A stretch of 61,251 bases of DNA. It comes from Neobacillus jeddahensis (GTDB lineage Bacteria > Bacillota > Bacilli > Bacillales > Cytobacillaceae). The translations under genes and the position numbers were made by a program. Of the stretch, positions 8,009 to 18,446 are shown in pieces. The number at the start of each line of letters is the position of its first letter. The first letter of the stretch is position 1. The notes beneath the pieces are model-generated. The model was not told where the DNA came from and did no database searches. It saw only the letters and a list, made by a program, of their open reading frames with translations. The DNA is taken from positions 1-61,251 of the forward strand of contig NZ_CCAS010000023.1 of assembly GCF_000612625.1 (NCBI RefSeq). Reading direction: 5' to 3'.

Positions 8009-8280
8009 ACTACTAACCACCTTTAAAGGTACGAATTGATATTAAAAAAATCACATGCAAGTCAAGGCTGGATATTCTAGATAATACTATAATTATATTG
8101 TTAACGAAGAATAATTAGCAATAATTGTGTAATAAGTTCATACAATCGTCAAAATTCCAAGCATGATTCGATTATTTCTTTGGAAATAATGTCGACTCAT
8201 GGTGAATTTGAAAGATATTCCTATAATGACCAACTCAGAAAAGGAAATAATAAAAGTGAAGAAAAAAGGAGGGATAAGAA

Positions 8281-8459
8281 TGGGGCAAAATCATCAATTT
8301 AAATCAGGTAAAAAAGCACCTAACAATGGTATCTATGTTGAGGTAGGTGACACAGGAAGTCCGGTCAACAACCCGAAAAAGATTCGGCTTAAAGCAGGGG
8401 ATCCATTCCCTGAGACATCAAATGATGAACGCGTTTGGACATATCAACGAAAACCATAA
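8281..8459 (+). CDS. yjzC: YjzC-family small protein
   Basis: This 59-residue protein starts MGQNHQFKSGKKAPNNG and ends VWTYQRKP, matching the YjzC family of unknown function. AAAGGAGGGATAAG precedes ATG 8281, so the longer upstream frame is rejected. In B. subtilis it begins the same gene run (yjzC, yjzD, yjaU, yjaV, med, comZ), so it marks the start of the syntenic block here. Confidence 0.88.
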
Positions 8460-8466
8460 TAATGGA

Positions 8467-8497
8467 TAAAAAAAGTCATCTTTTGATGGCTTTTCTT
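8467..8497 (+). terminator. yjzC terminator
   Basis: AAAAGTCATC/GATGGCTTTT stem (one G-T pair) around a TTTT loop, followed by a T-rich tail. Confidence 0.75.
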
Positions 8498-8532
8498 CTG
8501 TTCTAAATTTTACTTAAGTGTTCAGATTGATT

Positions 8533-8566
8533 TATAATAATAGTAAATAGGTCAAAGAAGGTCAAA
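8533..8566 (+). promoter_or_regulatory. clpB promoter with CtsR operator
   Basis: TATAAT at 8533-8538 is followed by the direct repeat AGGTCAAAGAAGGTCAAA at 8549-8566, an exact match to the CtsR heptad operator. It covers the predicted start and leader, so CtsR would block clpB until heat or protein stress. Confidence 0.92.
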
Positions 8567-8583
8567 GGAGGAGTGAAGAAAAA

Positions 8584-11178
8584 ATGGACTTAAATCGAAT
8601 GACCGAACGTTTACAAAAAGCGATAATGGATGCTCAGACCTTGGCGATAAAAGAAAATCATCAAGAGATAGATGAACCCCATTTATTCCTAGCATTAATC
8701 GAGCAAGAGGACAGTTTGATTGCAGCTATTTTAGAAAAAGCAGGCATGTCAGCTGAGAGCGTGAAGAAAAACCTTTATGGTATATTGACTAAAAAACCCC
8801 AGGTTACAGGAAGTGGTGCGGAACAAGGAAAACTTTATATTACCGCTAAGCTGCAAAAGTTATTAGTAAGTGCGGAGGAGTTTGCAGCTAAATTTTCCGA
8901 TGAGTACATTTCAGTTGAACATGTGTTATTAGCTGCAGTGTATGCACGTGATGCAGAAATGAAAAAAATTATCCAATCATATGGGCGAACTCCGGAAAAT
9001 ATTTTGAATGCCATAAAAGAAATAAGGGGGAATCAAAGAGTGACATCACAAAATCCAGAAGCTGGGTATGATGCTCTTAAAAAATATGGGAGAGACCTGG
9101 TGGCGGAAGTGAAAGCAGGTAAAGTGGATCCGGTCATTGGACGGGATACAGAAATCCGCAATGTGATCCGGATATTATCGAGAAAGACAAAGAATAATCC
9201 CGTCCTAATTGGTGAACCTGGCGTTGGGAAAACGGCCATTGTCGAAGGACTGGCACAAAGGATTGTCAGGAAGGATGTCCCTGAAGGATTAAAGGACAAA
9301 ACAGTGTTCTCGCTAGATATGAGTGCTTTAATTGCTGGGGCAAAATTTAGAGGCGAATTTGAAGAAAGACTTAAGGCTGTATTAAATGAAATAAAAAAAA
9401 GCAACGGGCAAATATTATTGTTCATTGATGAAATTCATACTATTGTTGGGGCAGGCAAAACTGAAGGTGCGATGGATGCGGGCAATATGTTAAAGCCAAT
9501 GCTTGCACGTGGGGAACTACATTGTATTGGGGCGACAACACTTGATGAACATCGCAAATATATCGAAAAGGACCCTGCGCTTGAACGGAGATTTCAGCAG
9601 GTACTTGTCCAAGAGCCAACAGTTACTGATACGATTTCAATATTAAGGGGGCTAAAAGAACGATTTGAAGTATTTCATGGGGTGAAGATTCATGATCACG
9701 CATTAGTCGCAGCTGCTACTTTATCGGATCGGTATATTACAGATCGATTTTTACCCGATAAAGCGATTGATCTTGTGGATGAAGCATGTGCCATGATACG
9801 AACTGAGATTGATTCCATGCCTACTGAACTAGATGAAGTGACCAGAAGAGTCATGCAACTTGAAATTGAAGAAGCTGCCTTGAGAAAAGAAAGCGACGAA
9901 GGCAGTAAATTGCGTCTTCACGCACTTTTAAAAGAACTCGCAGATTTAAAAGAACAGGCGAATATAATGAAAGCTAAATGGCTTCAAGAGAAACAAAGCA
10001 TACAGAAATTGCAGGAGAAAAGAGAACAGCTTGAAAAGCTTCGCCGCGAGCTTCAACAGGCGGAAGATCAATATGACTTAAACCGAGCTGCCGAACTACG
10101 ACATGGACGAATTCCCATTGAGGAAAAGGAATTAAAAGAATTAGAAGAGCGTGCAGAAAAGGATGAGCGCCTGCTTCGCGAAGAGGTCACAGGAGAAGAA
10201 ATTTCGAATATCGTTTCTAGATGGACTGGTATTCCACTCTCAAAACTAGTTGAGGGGGAAAGAGAGAAGCTATTAAGATTGGAATCCATTTTACACGAAA
10301 GAGTCATCGGACAAAATGAAGCAGTCAACTTGGTGGCAGATGCTGTACTTCGTGCACGGGCAGGTATAAAAGATCCTAACCGGCCGATTGGTTCCTTTCT
10401 ATTTTTAGGACCAACAGGTGTAGGGAAGACAGAGCTGGCAAAAGCATTGGCGGAGTCATTGTTTGACAGTGAGGAACAGATTATTCGAATTGATATGTCT
10501 GAATATATGGAAAAACACGCCGTTTCCCGTTTAATTGGCGCACCCCCAGGCTATGTTGGCTATGAGGAAGGCGGGCAGCTTACGGAAGCAGTCAGAAGGA
10601 GACCTTATTCTGTTATTCTAATGGATGAAATCGAAAAGGCGCATCCAGAAGTGTTTAATATTCTTTTACAAGCTCTTGATGATGGGAGAATAACTGATTC
10701 ACAAGGTCGAGTCGTCGACTTTAAAAACACAGTCATCATCATGACCTCTAACATTGGCTCCCAATTCTTATTAGAACGAAATGAGAATGAAATAGAGATA
10801 TCTGAAGGAACAAGAGAAAAAGTCTTGAGCCAATTAAGAGCCCATTTCCGTCCGGAATTTTTAAATCGTATTGATGAAACGATCCTTTTTAAGTCGTTAT
10901 CATTAGAGGAAATTAAAAATATCGTTGTTAAGATGATGCAAGAATTGCAACATCGACTTCAGCAGCAGCAAATTGCTATTACCATTAGCGAGGAGGCAAA
11001 GGAATTTATTTCAGTAAATGGATTTGATCCAATCTATGGGGCTAGACCGTTAAAACGGTATATTCAACGAAATATTGAAACGAAACTGGCTCGTGAGATC
11101 ATTGCAGGTCGGGTCCATGATCAGTCGAGGGTCGATATAATCATAAAAGATGGTGAAGTGTCATTACAAGTACAGTAA
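8584..11178 (+). CDS. clpB: ClpB, ATP-dependent protein disaggregase
   Basis: ClpB threads aggregated proteins together with DnaK. The 864-residue protein has an N-domain with two Clp repeats, AAA-1 with Walker [10 protein letters not shown] (about residue 207), a long middle coiled coil (about 400-530) and AAA-2 with GPTGVGKTE (about 606). The coiled coil separates it from ClpC, and the Hsp100 ends are complete. The ribosome site GGAGGAG overlaps the CtsR operator. It lies between yjzC and yjzD, where B. subtilis 168, which lacks clpB, has no gene. Confidence 0.96.
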   Translation: MDLNRMTERLQKAIMDAQTLAIKENHQEIDEPHLFLALIEQEDSLIAAILEKAGMSAESVKKNLYGILTKKPQVTGSGAEQGKLYITAKLQKLLVSAEEFAAKFSDEYISVEHVLLAAVYARDAEMKKIIQSYGRTPENILNAIKEIRGNQRVTSQNPEAGYDALKKYGRDLVAEVKAGKVDPVIGRDTEIRNVIRILSRKTKNNPVLIGEPGVGKTAIVEGLAQRIVRKDVPEGLKDKTVFSLDMSALIAGAKFRGEFEERLKAVLNEIKKSNGQILLFIDEIHTIVGAGKTEGAMDAGNMLKPMLARGELHCIGATTLDEHRKYIEKDPALERRFQQVLVQEPTVTDTISILRGLKERFEVFHGVKIHDHALVAAATLSDRYITDRFLPDKAIDLVDEACAMIRTEIDSMPTELDEVTRRVMQLEIEEAALRKESDEGSKLRLHALLKELADLKEQANIMKAKWLQEKQSIQKLQEKREQLEKLRRELQQAEDQYDLNRAAELRHGRIPIEEKELKELEERAEKDERLLREEVTGEEISNIVSRWTGIPLSKLVEGEREKLLRLESILHERVIGQNEAVNLVADAVLRARAGIKDPNRPIGSFLFLGPTGVGKTELAKALAESLFDSEEQIIRIDMSEYMEKHAVSRLIGAPPGYVGYEEGGQLTEAVRRRPYSVILMDEIEKAHPEVFNILLQALDDGRITDSQGRVVDFKNTVIIMTSNIGSQFLLERNENEIEISEGTREKVLSQLRAHFRPEFLNRIDETILFKSLSLEEIKNIVVKMMQELQHRLQQQQIAITISEEAKEFISVNGFDPIYGARPLKRYIQRNIETKLAREIIAGRVHDQSRVDIIIKDGEVSLQVQ

Positions 11179-11253
11179 ACGATAAGAAATGCACAAGAAG
11201 GCTGCCTGGTGCTGTGCCATTCTCGAAGTCGAAACCTATAAATTCTGTATTAT

Positions 11254-11287
11254 AAAAAAGGTCATCCATGTCTGGACGACCTTTTTT
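11254..11287. terminator. Bidirectional terminator between clpB and yjzD
   Basis: AAAAAGGTC/GACCTTTTT stem with an inner CC/GG pair, between convergent genes. Confidence 0.85.
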
Positions 11288-11295
11288 AGATAATA

Positions 11296-11481
11296 TTAGT
11301 GTTTGCTAACTGGTTCATTAGGAATGACTGCCGAAGCAATGAAAATCAAAATGGTTACGCCCACAGAAACAATAGCACCAGGGATAAATTCAAATTCTGC
11401 GCCAGGAGTCATTGAACTAACAACATATGTAAGCATTTGCACTAAAAGAAATGACCAGAAAAAAGTCCAAAAGAATCGCAC
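11296..11481 (-). CDS. yjzD: YjzD-like small membrane protein (DUF2929)
   Basis: This 61-residue protein has two predicted membrane helices: an aromatic-rich one at the N-terminus (FFWTFFWSFLLVQ) and one around 33-52. It matches the YjzD/DUF2929 family in length and character; function is unknown. The GTG start at 11481 has AGAGGTG upstream. Its place between the yjzC and yjaU homologues matches B. subtilis. Confidence 0.82.
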   Translation of the reverse strand: MRFFWTFFWSFLLVQMLTYVVSSMTPGAEFEFIPGAIVSVGVTILIFIASAVIPNEPVSKH

Positions 11482-11665
11482 TATTTTTCACCTCTTAACT
11501 ATTTTACATTAATTTTAATACTACCATACGGAGAAAAAAAAATATAGATAAAATCAATTTCTGATTTAAGTTTTCCTAGTTTAGCATAAAATGGGCAAAC
11601 TCCCTTTCATCTATTGTGAAGTCGCATACAATAATTTGAGGAAATATGTAAAAGGAGATTTACCG

Positions 11666-12388
11666 ATGGAAAATCGCAATTTTCAAATGGATACCCAATG
11701 GAATATCATTCATTACCCCGAAAAGCCTACAGGATTTGGAATCTTAATTATTGGCGATGAACGACATTTTGTCGATGAAAGTAAATGCTTTTGGACACAA
11801 AATGAAGGAAAGCTTGCCATTATCAACCAACTTAAAGCGGCAGGGTACACCATTTTTTCCTCAAATCTCTATGGGCGAAACTGGGGTAGTGAAAGTGCTA
11901 TTGAGCTTGCTCAAAGGTTATATCATCATGTGATCCGTAGTGAAATCCTTAATAATAAAATTCATATCTTAGCTGAGGGAATGGGTGCACTAGTGGCATT
12001 AAGGTTAATGGATAAAATGAAGGATCGGATTAGGTCAGTCATTCTCTTAAATCCAATCCTTTCCATAAAACATCATCTTGAACAGGAAAAGGAACACAAA
12101 TTCTTTTATAAAAAATTAATAAAGGAATTGTCATTAGCACATAAAATGGACCAAAAAACCATTGAAAGCACTATTTTTAGCATGAATGATTTTGTTCATC
12201 TTGAGTTCGACTGTCCAGTTAAAATCATTCAAGTCTTGTCCGGTGGAAAATCGTATACTCAATCAAAATTATACCAGCAAATCATCAAGCCCTCTGAAAT
12301 TAATCCAACCTATATACTTCCAGAAAAAAAACCACAGCTTGGAAAAATATTTATTAAGTTTTTTAACAATCATGAAACACTCTTGTAA
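11666..12388 (+). CDS. yjaU: YjaU-like alpha/beta-hydrolase-fold protein
   Basis: This 240-residue protein has an alpha/beta hydrolase outline (GILIIGDE strand, HILAEGMGAL at the nucleophile-elbow position). The usual GxSxG is AEGMG at residues 103-107, so the catalytic serine is replaced by glycine. It is therefore likely a non-catalytic or changed member. ATG 11666 follows AAAGGAG; the frame upstream is discarded. It sits in the yjaU position of the conserved run and is followed by yjaV. Confidence 0.75.
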   Translation: MENRNFQMDTQWNIIHYPEKPTGFGILIIGDERHFVDESKCFWTQNEGKLAIINQLKAAGYTIFSSNLYGRNWGSESAIELAQRLYHHVIRSEILNNKIHILAEGMGALVALRLMDKMKDRIRSVILLNPILSIKHHLEQEKEHKFFYKKLIKELSLAHKMDQKTIESTIFSMNDFVHLEFDCPVKIIQVLSGGKSYTQSKLYQQIIKPSEINPTYILPEKKPQLGKIFIKFFNNHETLL

Positions 12389-12469
12389 GGCTAGCTCCTC
12401 CCCATTAAGAAATAAATTCCTTGCAAACTGCATAGGATGCAATAAGTCTAGTTTGGGGAGGAATAAGCA

Positions 12470-13321
12470 ATGGACAAGGCTATAATACTTGGAATATATG
12501 ATTTTGTGAGTTTTCATCTCTGCAAAACGCTGCTAAATAAGGGGATAGAGGTCATTGGGGTTCATATAGATGGTCCCGATAACATTCCTTTTCTTGACGA
12601 AAAAAGACTGGAGATTGGCAGAAATGCCAACTTTAGCGAAAAATCTTTATCAGAATGGAGGGAATGTCAACTAGAGGAAAATACACATGAAAAGACAATC
12701 CTGTTTATTTCTATTTATGATTTATATGTGCAGTCGAAAGAAACTATATTATTACATGAAGCAGTTCCAAGTACAATTAATCAATATATGAAGGAGAATC
12801 ATCATTCGAAAATCGTGCACATGCTTCCAATCCAAATGGTTAGATCCAACGACAACGAGAAGATTGATGCCTTTCTTGAACGTGCTAAAGAATGGGCCAA
12901 AAACAGTCAGTATTTTTATTTACCGGCTGTATATGGTCCTTGGCAACCCCCAACTTTTGCGTTCCAACAAGCTATACTGGCAAAATTTCAAAAGGGAGTC
13001 ATCACTCAAACCGAGCGGGAATGGACGGGAGATGTACTTTTTGTTGAGGATGCTATTGAGACAGTGCTGGATACAATTGAAGCAAGGAATCCTGTGAATT
13101 CGAGCTCTTATCTACTAGAAAGTGGTGAAAATGATTATTGGAGGCAATGTGCGAATTATCTCCAAATTGAAGAAAATGTTGGTAGTGGTAATCATTATGC
13201 TGACTTGATGCCAAGTAGTCAGCAATTTCACAAGGTTTTAGTGAAAAGGCGAACGTCAATTGCGGAGTCAATCACAAAGCAGCTAGAGTTGGTGGAATGG
13301 TTGGAACAAAATAATAAGTAG
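12470..13321 (+). CDS. yjaV: YjaV-like NAD(P)-dependent epimerase/dehydratase-fold protein
   Basis: This 283-residue protein begins with a Rossmann-type strand-helix (KAIILGIYDFVSFHLCKTL), has a central YFYLPAVYGPW resembling the substrate loop of extended SDR proteins, and lacks a clear YxxxK pair. The normal GxxGxxG is degenerate, so catalysis is doubtful. GGGGAGG precedes ATG 12470. The gene order identifies it as the yjaV homologue; function unknown. Confidence 0.72.
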   Translation: MDKAIILGIYDFVSFHLCKTLLNKGIEVIGVHIDGPDNIPFLDEKRLEIGRNANFSEKSLSEWRECQLEENTHEKTILFISIYDLYVQSKETILLHEAVPSTINQYMKENHHSKIVHMLPIQMVRSNDNEKIDAFLERAKEWAKNSQYFYLPAVYGPWQPPTFAFQQAILAKFQKGVITQTEREWTGDVLFVEDAIETVLDTIEARNPVNSSSYLLESGENDYWRQCANYLQIEENVGSGNHYADLMPSSQQFHKVLVKRRTSIAESITKQLELVEWLEQNNK

Positions 13322-13506
13322 TGAGGGTCCGCGTGCTAATTAATCATATACAAGTAAACGAGAAAGTAGTAATTCAAGATATTTGTCTTCCCAATTAATG
13401 GCCAAAAGGTTAGAATAATAGGGAAATAGAGGGGTTCTAGACGTTATAGGGATTATGATTAATGATCTATGGATAAAAATGCCTGCCGTACAAAGGAGTT
13501 GCAAAA

Positions 13507-14454
13507 ATGCTTGGCCGATTCGGAATCATTCTACTATGTATTCTTTTACTTGGGGCTTGTGCGCAAACAAAATCTTCAGAGAAGCTACAGAAAGTTGGTT
13601 TGTTAGTTCCTGAAACAGTTAATGATCAAGTATGGGGAACAATGGGCTTTAAAGGTTTGTTAACAATACAGTCCCAAATGAAGGTTGATGTATTTTATAA
13701 AGAAGGAATGAATTCACAGGCAGTAGTAGAAAGTGCAGTGAAAGAATTTGCCCAAAAAGGAGTTAATTTAATTTTTGGTCATGGCTCAGAGTACGCAGAA
13801 TATTTTAATACTATTTCTAAGGACTATCCTAAGATTCATTTTGTCAGTTTTAATGGTGATGCGAAGAACTCTAACACTACGAGCTTAAATTTTAAAGCGC
13901 ATGCGATGGGATATTTCGGTGGAATGGTTGCTGCCCATATGTCAAAGACTAAGAAAGTCGGTGTTCTTGCGGCGTATGAATGGCAGCCGGAGATAGAAGG
14001 ATTTTATCAAGGGGCGAAGCTGGAAAATAAAGATACTCAAGTCAGCATCGAATATGTTGGAAATTGGGATGATAAGACAAAGGCTATGCAGTTAGCAGAT
14101 CAGATGATGGATAATGGGGTTGATGTAGTTTATCCAGCGGGCGATGGATTTAATGTGCCTGTTATTGAACGGGTTAAGGAGCGGGGTCTATTTGTGATTG
14201 GCTATGTGTCGGATCAATCGGACTTGGGTGAGTCAATGGTATTGACTAGTACGGTTCAACAAGTTGATAAACTGTATGAAAAGGTTGCAGATGAATACAA
14301 TAGAGGAAAGCTTAACGGAGGAAATCTTTCTTTTGATTTTCAGGACAATGTGATCTCACTTGGTAAGTTTAGCCCATTAGTTCCGAAAGATTTTATTGGA
14401 CAAATGAACCGCCAAATTGATATATATAAAGAATCGGGAAAATTACCTAAATAA
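13507..14454 (+). CDS. med: Med, BMP-family lipoprotein, competence regulator
   Basis: This 315-residue protein has a signal peptide ending in the lipobox LGAC (Cys18) and then a Med/BMP-type substrate-binding fold, the group that includes PnrA nucleoside-binding lipoproteins. In B. subtilis Med raises comK expression by a poorly understood route. It is followed after 18 bases by comZ with no terminator, so the two form an operon as in B. subtilis. The 185 bases upstream hold no other gene that I can see. Confidence 0.9.
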   Translation: MLGRFGIILLCILLLGACAQTKSSEKLQKVGLLVPETVNDQVWGTMGFKGLLTIQSQMKVDVFYKEGMNSQAVVESAVKEFAQKGVNLIFGHGSEYAEYFNTISKDYPKIHFVSFNGDAKNSNTTSLNFKAHAMGYFGGMVAAHMSKTKKVGVLAAYEWQPEIEGFYQGAKLENKDTQVSIEYVGNWDDKTKAMQLADQMMDNGVDVVYPAGDGFNVPVIERVKERGLFVIGYVSDQSDLGESMVLTSTVQQVDKLYEKVADEYNRGKLNGGNLSFDFQDNVISLGKFSPLVPKDFIGQMNRQIDIYKESGKLPK

Positions 14455-14472
14455 TTTTTAAAAGGAGTACAT

Positions 14473-14664
14473 ATGAACAGTCAAGATAAGTCATTACAAT
14501 TTATGCAGATCGCAATGAAATATTTACCAGAGGCAAAAGAGCAATTAGATCAAGTAGGGGTAGAATTATCGATGGAGTTAATTGAACCCTTTATGAACTT
14601 ATTTACAAAAGTTATGCAAGAGGCATATGAGTTAGGCAGAGAAGATGGACTTAATGAAAAGTAA
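14473..14664 (+). CDS. comZ: ComZ, competence regulator
   Basis: This is a 63-residue helical protein, the same length as B. subtilis ComZ, which lowers comG expression. AAAGGAG sits just before ATG 14473. It is the distal gene of the med-comZ operon and ends at a strong terminator. Confidence 0.9.
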   Translation: MNSQDKSLQFMQIAMKYLPEAKEQLDQVGVELSMELIEPFMNLFTKVMQEAYELGREDGLNEK

Positions 14665-14704
14665 AAAGAAATGAGCTGCCAGTAACGGCAGCTTATTTCT
14701 TTTT
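14665..14704. terminator. Terminator shared by comZ and the convergent small gene
   Basis: AGCTGCC/GGCAGCT core extended by AAGAAAT/ATTTCTT, with T tracts on both strands. It overlaps the last lysine codons of the minus-strand gene. Confidence 0.9.
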
Positions 14705-14968
14705 CAAAACTTGCTTAAGATATGGCTGGAATTTCTGTAATAAAGGTTTTAACCCTCGGACAGACTCCATGAGGATATCAATATTCATCATGAGTGCTTC
14801 ATAATCAATTGTGGAGGGGGATTGAGTTTGAGTTTGTTCTTGATGGTCATGTAGGTTGCGGTGATCTCTCCTAGTGCCAAACATTAAACTTGTGAACGGA
14901 TCGTGCTCTCGCTCTCCTTTCAACTCCACGTGAGTATCAGAGCTTTTCCACTCTTCTTGGTCTTCCAT
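14693..14968 (-). CDS. Small hypothetical protein at the yjzB position
   Basis: This is a 91-residue charged protein with an acidic, His/Gln-rich N-terminal half containing DPFTSLMFG and a helical Lys-rich tail. AAAGGAG lies about 13 bases before ATG 14968. It sits on the opposite strand between comZ and fabHA, the position and orientation I recall for B. subtilis yjzB, but I cannot establish homology. The FTSLMFG-type motif recalls small spore-associated proteins; this is only an impression. Confidence 0.6.
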   Translation of the reverse strand: MEDQEEWKSSDTHVELKGEREHDPFTSLMFGTRRDHRNLHDHQEQTQTQSPSTIDYEALMMNIDILMESVRGLKPLLQKFQPYLKQVLKKK

Positions 14969-15097
14969 TTTATTTGTCGACTCCTTTTTGAAAATTCCTC
15001 TTAAAATAGAATATGACTAAACGAATAAAAGGAATGTATATTAGCGGAGTATAAACAGGAAGAAACAGTTGCTTAAATTGGGGTTGATTTGATAAAA

Positions 15098-15114
15098 TTA
15101 GTACCAAGTCATAA
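15098..15114 (+). promoter_or_regulatory. FapR operator upstream of fabHA-fabF
   Basis: TTAGTACCAAGTCATAA shares the left arm and centre of the perfect site before fabI (50284-50300) and differs only in the right arm. FapR, the malonyl-CoA-sensing repressor of lipid genes, would bind both. Confidence 0.8.
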
Positions 15115-15170
15115 TAATTGATATTAAACCTTAGATATATAGGGTCCCAAAAGTTAAAGGAGATGGAACA

Positions 15171-16103
15171 ATGAGAGCTGGTATTGTTGGAATGGGTAGG
15201 TTTTTACCAGAAAAGATTCTCACCAATCATGATTTAGAAAAAATGATGGATACCTCTGATGAATGGATTCGTACCATGACGGGAATTGAAGAAAGGAGAA
15301 TTGCCTCAGACGATGTTAACACATCCGATATGGCATTTGCTGCTGCACAAAAGGCTATCGAAGATGCGGGTATTACCCCAGAACAAATTGATCTCATTTT
15401 AGTTGCCACGGTCACTCCTGATTCTCCTTTTCCCTCTGTTTCGTGTAGAATACAAGAGAGATTAGGGGCAACCAAAGCCGCCGCGATGGATATAAGTGCA
15501 GCCTGTGCCGGGTTCATGTATGGGATCGTAACAGCTAAACAATTTATTGAATCTCAGGTCTACAAATATGTTTTAGTCGTTGGGGTTGAAAAACTCTCTA
15601 AGATTACTGATTGGAATGATCGGAATACTGCCGTTTTATTTGGAGACGGTGCAGGAGCTGCGATTATTGGACCTGTGTCTGAAGATAGAGGGATTTTAGC
15701 ATTCGAACTAGGTGCAGATGGTACGGGAGCAAAGCACCTTTACCAAGACGAATTTATCATTATGAATGGACGTGAAGTTTTTAAATTTGCAGTGCGGCAG
15801 ATGGGTGAAAGCTGTATAAACGTCCTGAATAAAGCAGGATTATCTAAGGATGATGTTGATTTCTTAATCCCACATCAGGCCAATATTCGGATTATGGAAG
15901 CATCCAGACAAAGACTGGAGTTACCAATCGAAAAGATGTCCAAAACAGTGGATAAATACGGTAATACTTCAGCCGCATCGATTCCAATTTCTATCGTTGA
16001 GGAAGTGGAAAAAGGGAAAATTAAGGATGACGATCTCATTGTAATGGTTGGTTTTGGGGGCGGTTTAACCTGGGGCGCTATTGCTATTCGATGGGGAAAA
16101 TAA
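15171..16103 (+). CDS. fabHA: FabH (FabHA), beta-ketoacyl-ACP synthase III
   Basis: FabH starts fatty-acid synthesis by condensing acyl-CoA with malonyl-ACP. The 310-residue thiolase-fold protein shows the Cys-His-Asn triad: Cys112 in SAACAGF, the histidine in PHQANIRI and the asparagine in YGNTSAAS. In Bacillus it prefers branched primers. AAAGGAG precedes ATG 15171. It is followed after 45 bases by fabF and regulated by FapR. Confidence 0.96.
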   Translation: MRAGIVGMGRFLPEKILTNHDLEKMMDTSDEWIRTMTGIEERRIASDDVNTSDMAFAAAQKAIEDAGITPEQIDLILVATVTPDSPFPSVSCRIQERLGATKAAAMDISAACAGFMYGIVTAKQFIESQVYKYVLVVGVEKLSKITDWNDRNTAVLFGDGAGAAIIGPVSEDRGILAFELGADGTGAKHLYQDEFIIMNGREVFKFAVRQMGESCINVLNKAGLSKDDVDFLIPHQANIRIMEASRQRLELPIEKMSKTVDKYGNTSAASIPISIVEEVEKGKIKDDDLIVMVGFGGGLTWGAIAIRWGK

Positions 16104-16148
16104 TGATTTATATAAAGAGGAAAAGTGTATTGAAAAGGAGCTGTCTAG

Positions 16149-17387
16149 ATGGAAAAGCGTAGGGTTGTAGTAACAGGCGTTGGTGCAGTTACACCGCTTG
16201 GTAATGACGTAGAAACTACTTGGAAAGGAATTCTAGAAGGCAAATCTGGCGTTGGGCCAATGACAAGAGTAAATGCCGATGAATATCCCGCAAAAGTAGC
16301 AGCGGAAGTAAAAGACTTTAATCCAGAAGTCTTTATGGATAGAAAAGATGCACGGAAAATGGATCGGTTTACCCAATTTGCCGTTGCCTCTGCAATAATG
16401 GCAGTGAAAGATGCAAATTTAACGATTAATGAAGAAAACTCCCATCGTGTTGGTGTTTGGATAGGATCTGGAATAGGTGGAATGGAAACCTTTGAACAAC
16501 AGTTTGAAATTTTCCAAAAAAGAGGCTACAAACGAGTTAGTCCATTTTTTGTTCCGATGTTAATTCCTGATATGGCTACTGGTCAAGTTTCCATCACGCT
16601 TGGTGCACGAGGATTTAACTCATGTACGGTGACTGCTTGTGCAACTGGAACAAATTCAATTGGAGATGCTTTTAAGGTTATCCAACGTGGGGATGCGGAT
16701 GTTATGGTCAGTGGTGGTGCAGAAGCGCCTATTACCAAAATGTCAGTTGCTGGTTTCTGTGCCAACACGGCATTATCAACCAATCCAGATCCGCAAACAG
16801 CAAGCAGACCATTTGATAAAAACCGCGATGGTTTTGTCATTGGTGAAGGTGCAGGGATTGTTGTCTTGGAAGAATTAGAACATGCTCTTGCTCGAGGTGC
16901 AACGATCTATGCGGAAATCATTGGTTATGGCGCCACTGGTGATGCCTACCATATTACAGCACCTGCACCGGGGGGTGAAGGCGGCGCACGGGCAATGAAA
17001 ATGGCTATTAATGATGGTGGCTTAAACCCTGAGGATATTGATTATGTAAATGCTCATGGAACCAGTACAGAATATAATGATAAATTTGAAACACTAGCTG
17101 TCAAAGAAGTTTTTGGAGAACATGCCTATAAATTAGCTATTAGTTCTACAAAGTCTATGACAGGCCATCTTTTAGGGGCAGCTGGTGGAGTGGAAGCCAT
17201 CTTTACTGTTTTAGCAATGAAAGATAGCATGGTTCCACCAACGATCAATTATGAAACACCAGATCCAGAATGCGATTTGGATTATGTGGTAAATGGGGCA
17301 CGTTCAAAAGAAATCAAAGCTGCAATGAGCAACTCACTTGGCTTTGGTGGTCATAATGCCACGATTGTCTTTAAAAAATATCAATAA
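16149..17387 (+). CDS. fabF: FabF, beta-ketoacyl-ACP synthase II
   Basis: FabF elongates acyl chains. The 412-residue protein carries Cys164 in TACATGTNS, the two histidines in NAHGTST and GHLLGAAGG, and the closing [19 protein letters not shown] precedes ATG 16149. It is the second gene of the FapR-controlled operon and ends at a strong terminator. Confidence 0.96.
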   Translation: MEKRRVVVTGVGAVTPLGNDVETTWKGILEGKSGVGPMTRVNADEYPAKVAAEVKDFNPEVFMDRKDARKMDRFTQFAVASAIMAVKDANLTINEENSHRVGVWIGSGIGGMETFEQQFEIFQKRGYKRVSPFFVPMLIPDMATGQVSITLGARGFNSCTVTACATGTNSIGDAFKVIQRGDADVMVSGGAEAPITKMSVAGFCANTALSTNPDPQTASRPFDKNRDGFVIGEGAGIVVLEELEHALARGATIYAEIIGYGATGDAYHITAPAPGGEGGARAMKMAINDGGLNPEDIDYVNAHGTSTEYNDKFETLAVKEVFGEHAYKLAISSTKSMTGHLLGAAGGVEAIFTVLAMKDSMVPPTINYETPDPECDLDYVVNGARSKEIKAAMSNSLGFGGHNATIVFKKYQ

Positions 17388-17429
17388 AAAAATGGTCAGG
17401 CATATGTCATATGTCTGACCATTTTTTTT
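17386..17429 (+). terminator. fabF terminator
   Basis: AATGGTCAG/CTGACCATT stem followed by eight T; the loop contains repeated CATATG. Confidence 0.9.
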
Positions 17430-17518
17430 GAAGAAAAACAATTCTAGTCATGAAATCACTCCTTTGTATAAATTTCATACTATGTCAAGTAGATCACTTG
17501 ATTTAGGAGGGGATTGTT

Positions 17519-18289
17519 TTGGGGGTCATTCGGACAGATCGATGGTTAGATGAAGAGTTTGACAAACCAATCAAAATCTGTGAAAAGCTTCGTCCCTATT
17601 TTAAGGGTCAAAGTGCAAATGAAATTTATCATGAGCTATTGAATTTTGGAATGTATCGACCATCTCGGTCCTCAAGAAAAAACGTACAGATGATGTTGGA
17701 GAAAAAGGTTTGGGAACAAGTGGATCGGCTATATTCTAAATATAAAAGTAAATGGAACGGACCGGATATTCCAATCTTTCTTTTTCCAGTCGCACAGACG
17801 GGGGACTTTTTTATGAGAGAGAAAAAAAGTAAAGCGGGTGTGTCTTACCCAGATAAGATGTTTCTTTTTCTCTCGTATTATGAAGACCCAAAAGAAATGG
17901 AAGCACTGTTAGTCCATGAGTATCACCATGTTTGCAGAATGAATAGGTTAGCTAAGAAAATAGATGACTATACACTACTTGATTCTATTATTATAGAAGG
18001 ACTTGCAGAATATGCTGTATTAAAAAATTGTGGTCGGACTTATTTGGCAAATTGGTGCACACTCTATTCAGAAGACGAGATTTCAACATTCTGGACTAGA
18101 TTTTTAAAAACACAGTTAGATACTAAAAAGAGTGAGAGAGAGCATGACGAGCTTTTATTTGGTGGAGGGAGTGTTCCTAAATTATTAGGTTATGCAGTAG
18201 GGTATCATCTCATTCGAAAATTTTATGAAAATCATCAATATTCTACAAGACTATCATTTACAAAACCTGCTTCTAGTTATATTGAGTAA
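17519..18289 (+). CDS. yjaZ: YjaZ, DUF2268 putative zinc protease
   Basis: This 256-residue protein has the metal-binding signature HEYHH (133-137) typical of DUF2268 zinc-protease-like proteins, followed by a family glutamate in EGLAEYAV. Substrate is unknown. The start is TTG 17519 with AGGAGGGG seven bases upstream. It follows fabF as in B. subtilis. Its own terminator has been split by the IS element that starts 35 bases after the stop. Confidence 0.87.
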   Translation: MGVIRTDRWLDEEFDKPIKICEKLRPYFKGQSANEIYHELLNFGMYRPSRSSRKNVQMMLEKKVWEQVDRLYSKYKSKWNGPDIPIFLFPVAQTGDFFMREKKSKAGVSYPDKMFLFLSYYEDPKEMEALLVHEYHHVCRMNRLAKKIDDYTLLDSIIIEGLAEYAVLKNCGRTYLANWCTLYSEDEISTFWTRFLKTQLDTKKSEREHDELLFGGGSVPKLLGYAVGYHLIRKFYENHQYSTRLSFTKPASSYIE

Positions 18290-18305
18290 AGAGGTGAAAA
18301 GACGC

Positions 18306-18323
18306 AAAAAAGCCTATTTAAAC
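18306..18323 (+). terminator. Left half of the yjaZ terminator split by the IS
   Basis: AAAAAAGCCT is the ascending stem and ATTTAAAC (18316-18323) is the loop, which is also the target-site duplication. The descending stem AGGCTTTTTT is now at 20198-20207, on the far side of the IS. Confidence 0.85.
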
Positions 18324-18372
18324 GAGGGCACTGAAAAACCTTCGGTTTTTCAAGAGCTTCTAAAGCACGACT

Positions 18373-18424
18373 AAAAAAGACGACTTTAAAATTCGCATAT
18401 GTGAATTTTTAGTCGCCTTTTTTT
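18373..18424 (-). terminator. Transposase terminator inside the IS
   Basis: A long imperfect hairpin built from GACGACT/AGTCGCC and AAATTC/GAATTT, with A and T tracts at either side. It ends transposase transcription and may also shield against read-through from yjaZ. Confidence 0.85.
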
Positions 18425-18446
18425 ATTCATTGGGGGTATTTTCCCC

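Noticed and set aside
8127..8142. Fnr-like box upstream of fnr copy 2
   Set aside because: Several mismatches, and its spacing does not fit the -10 at 8097-8092.
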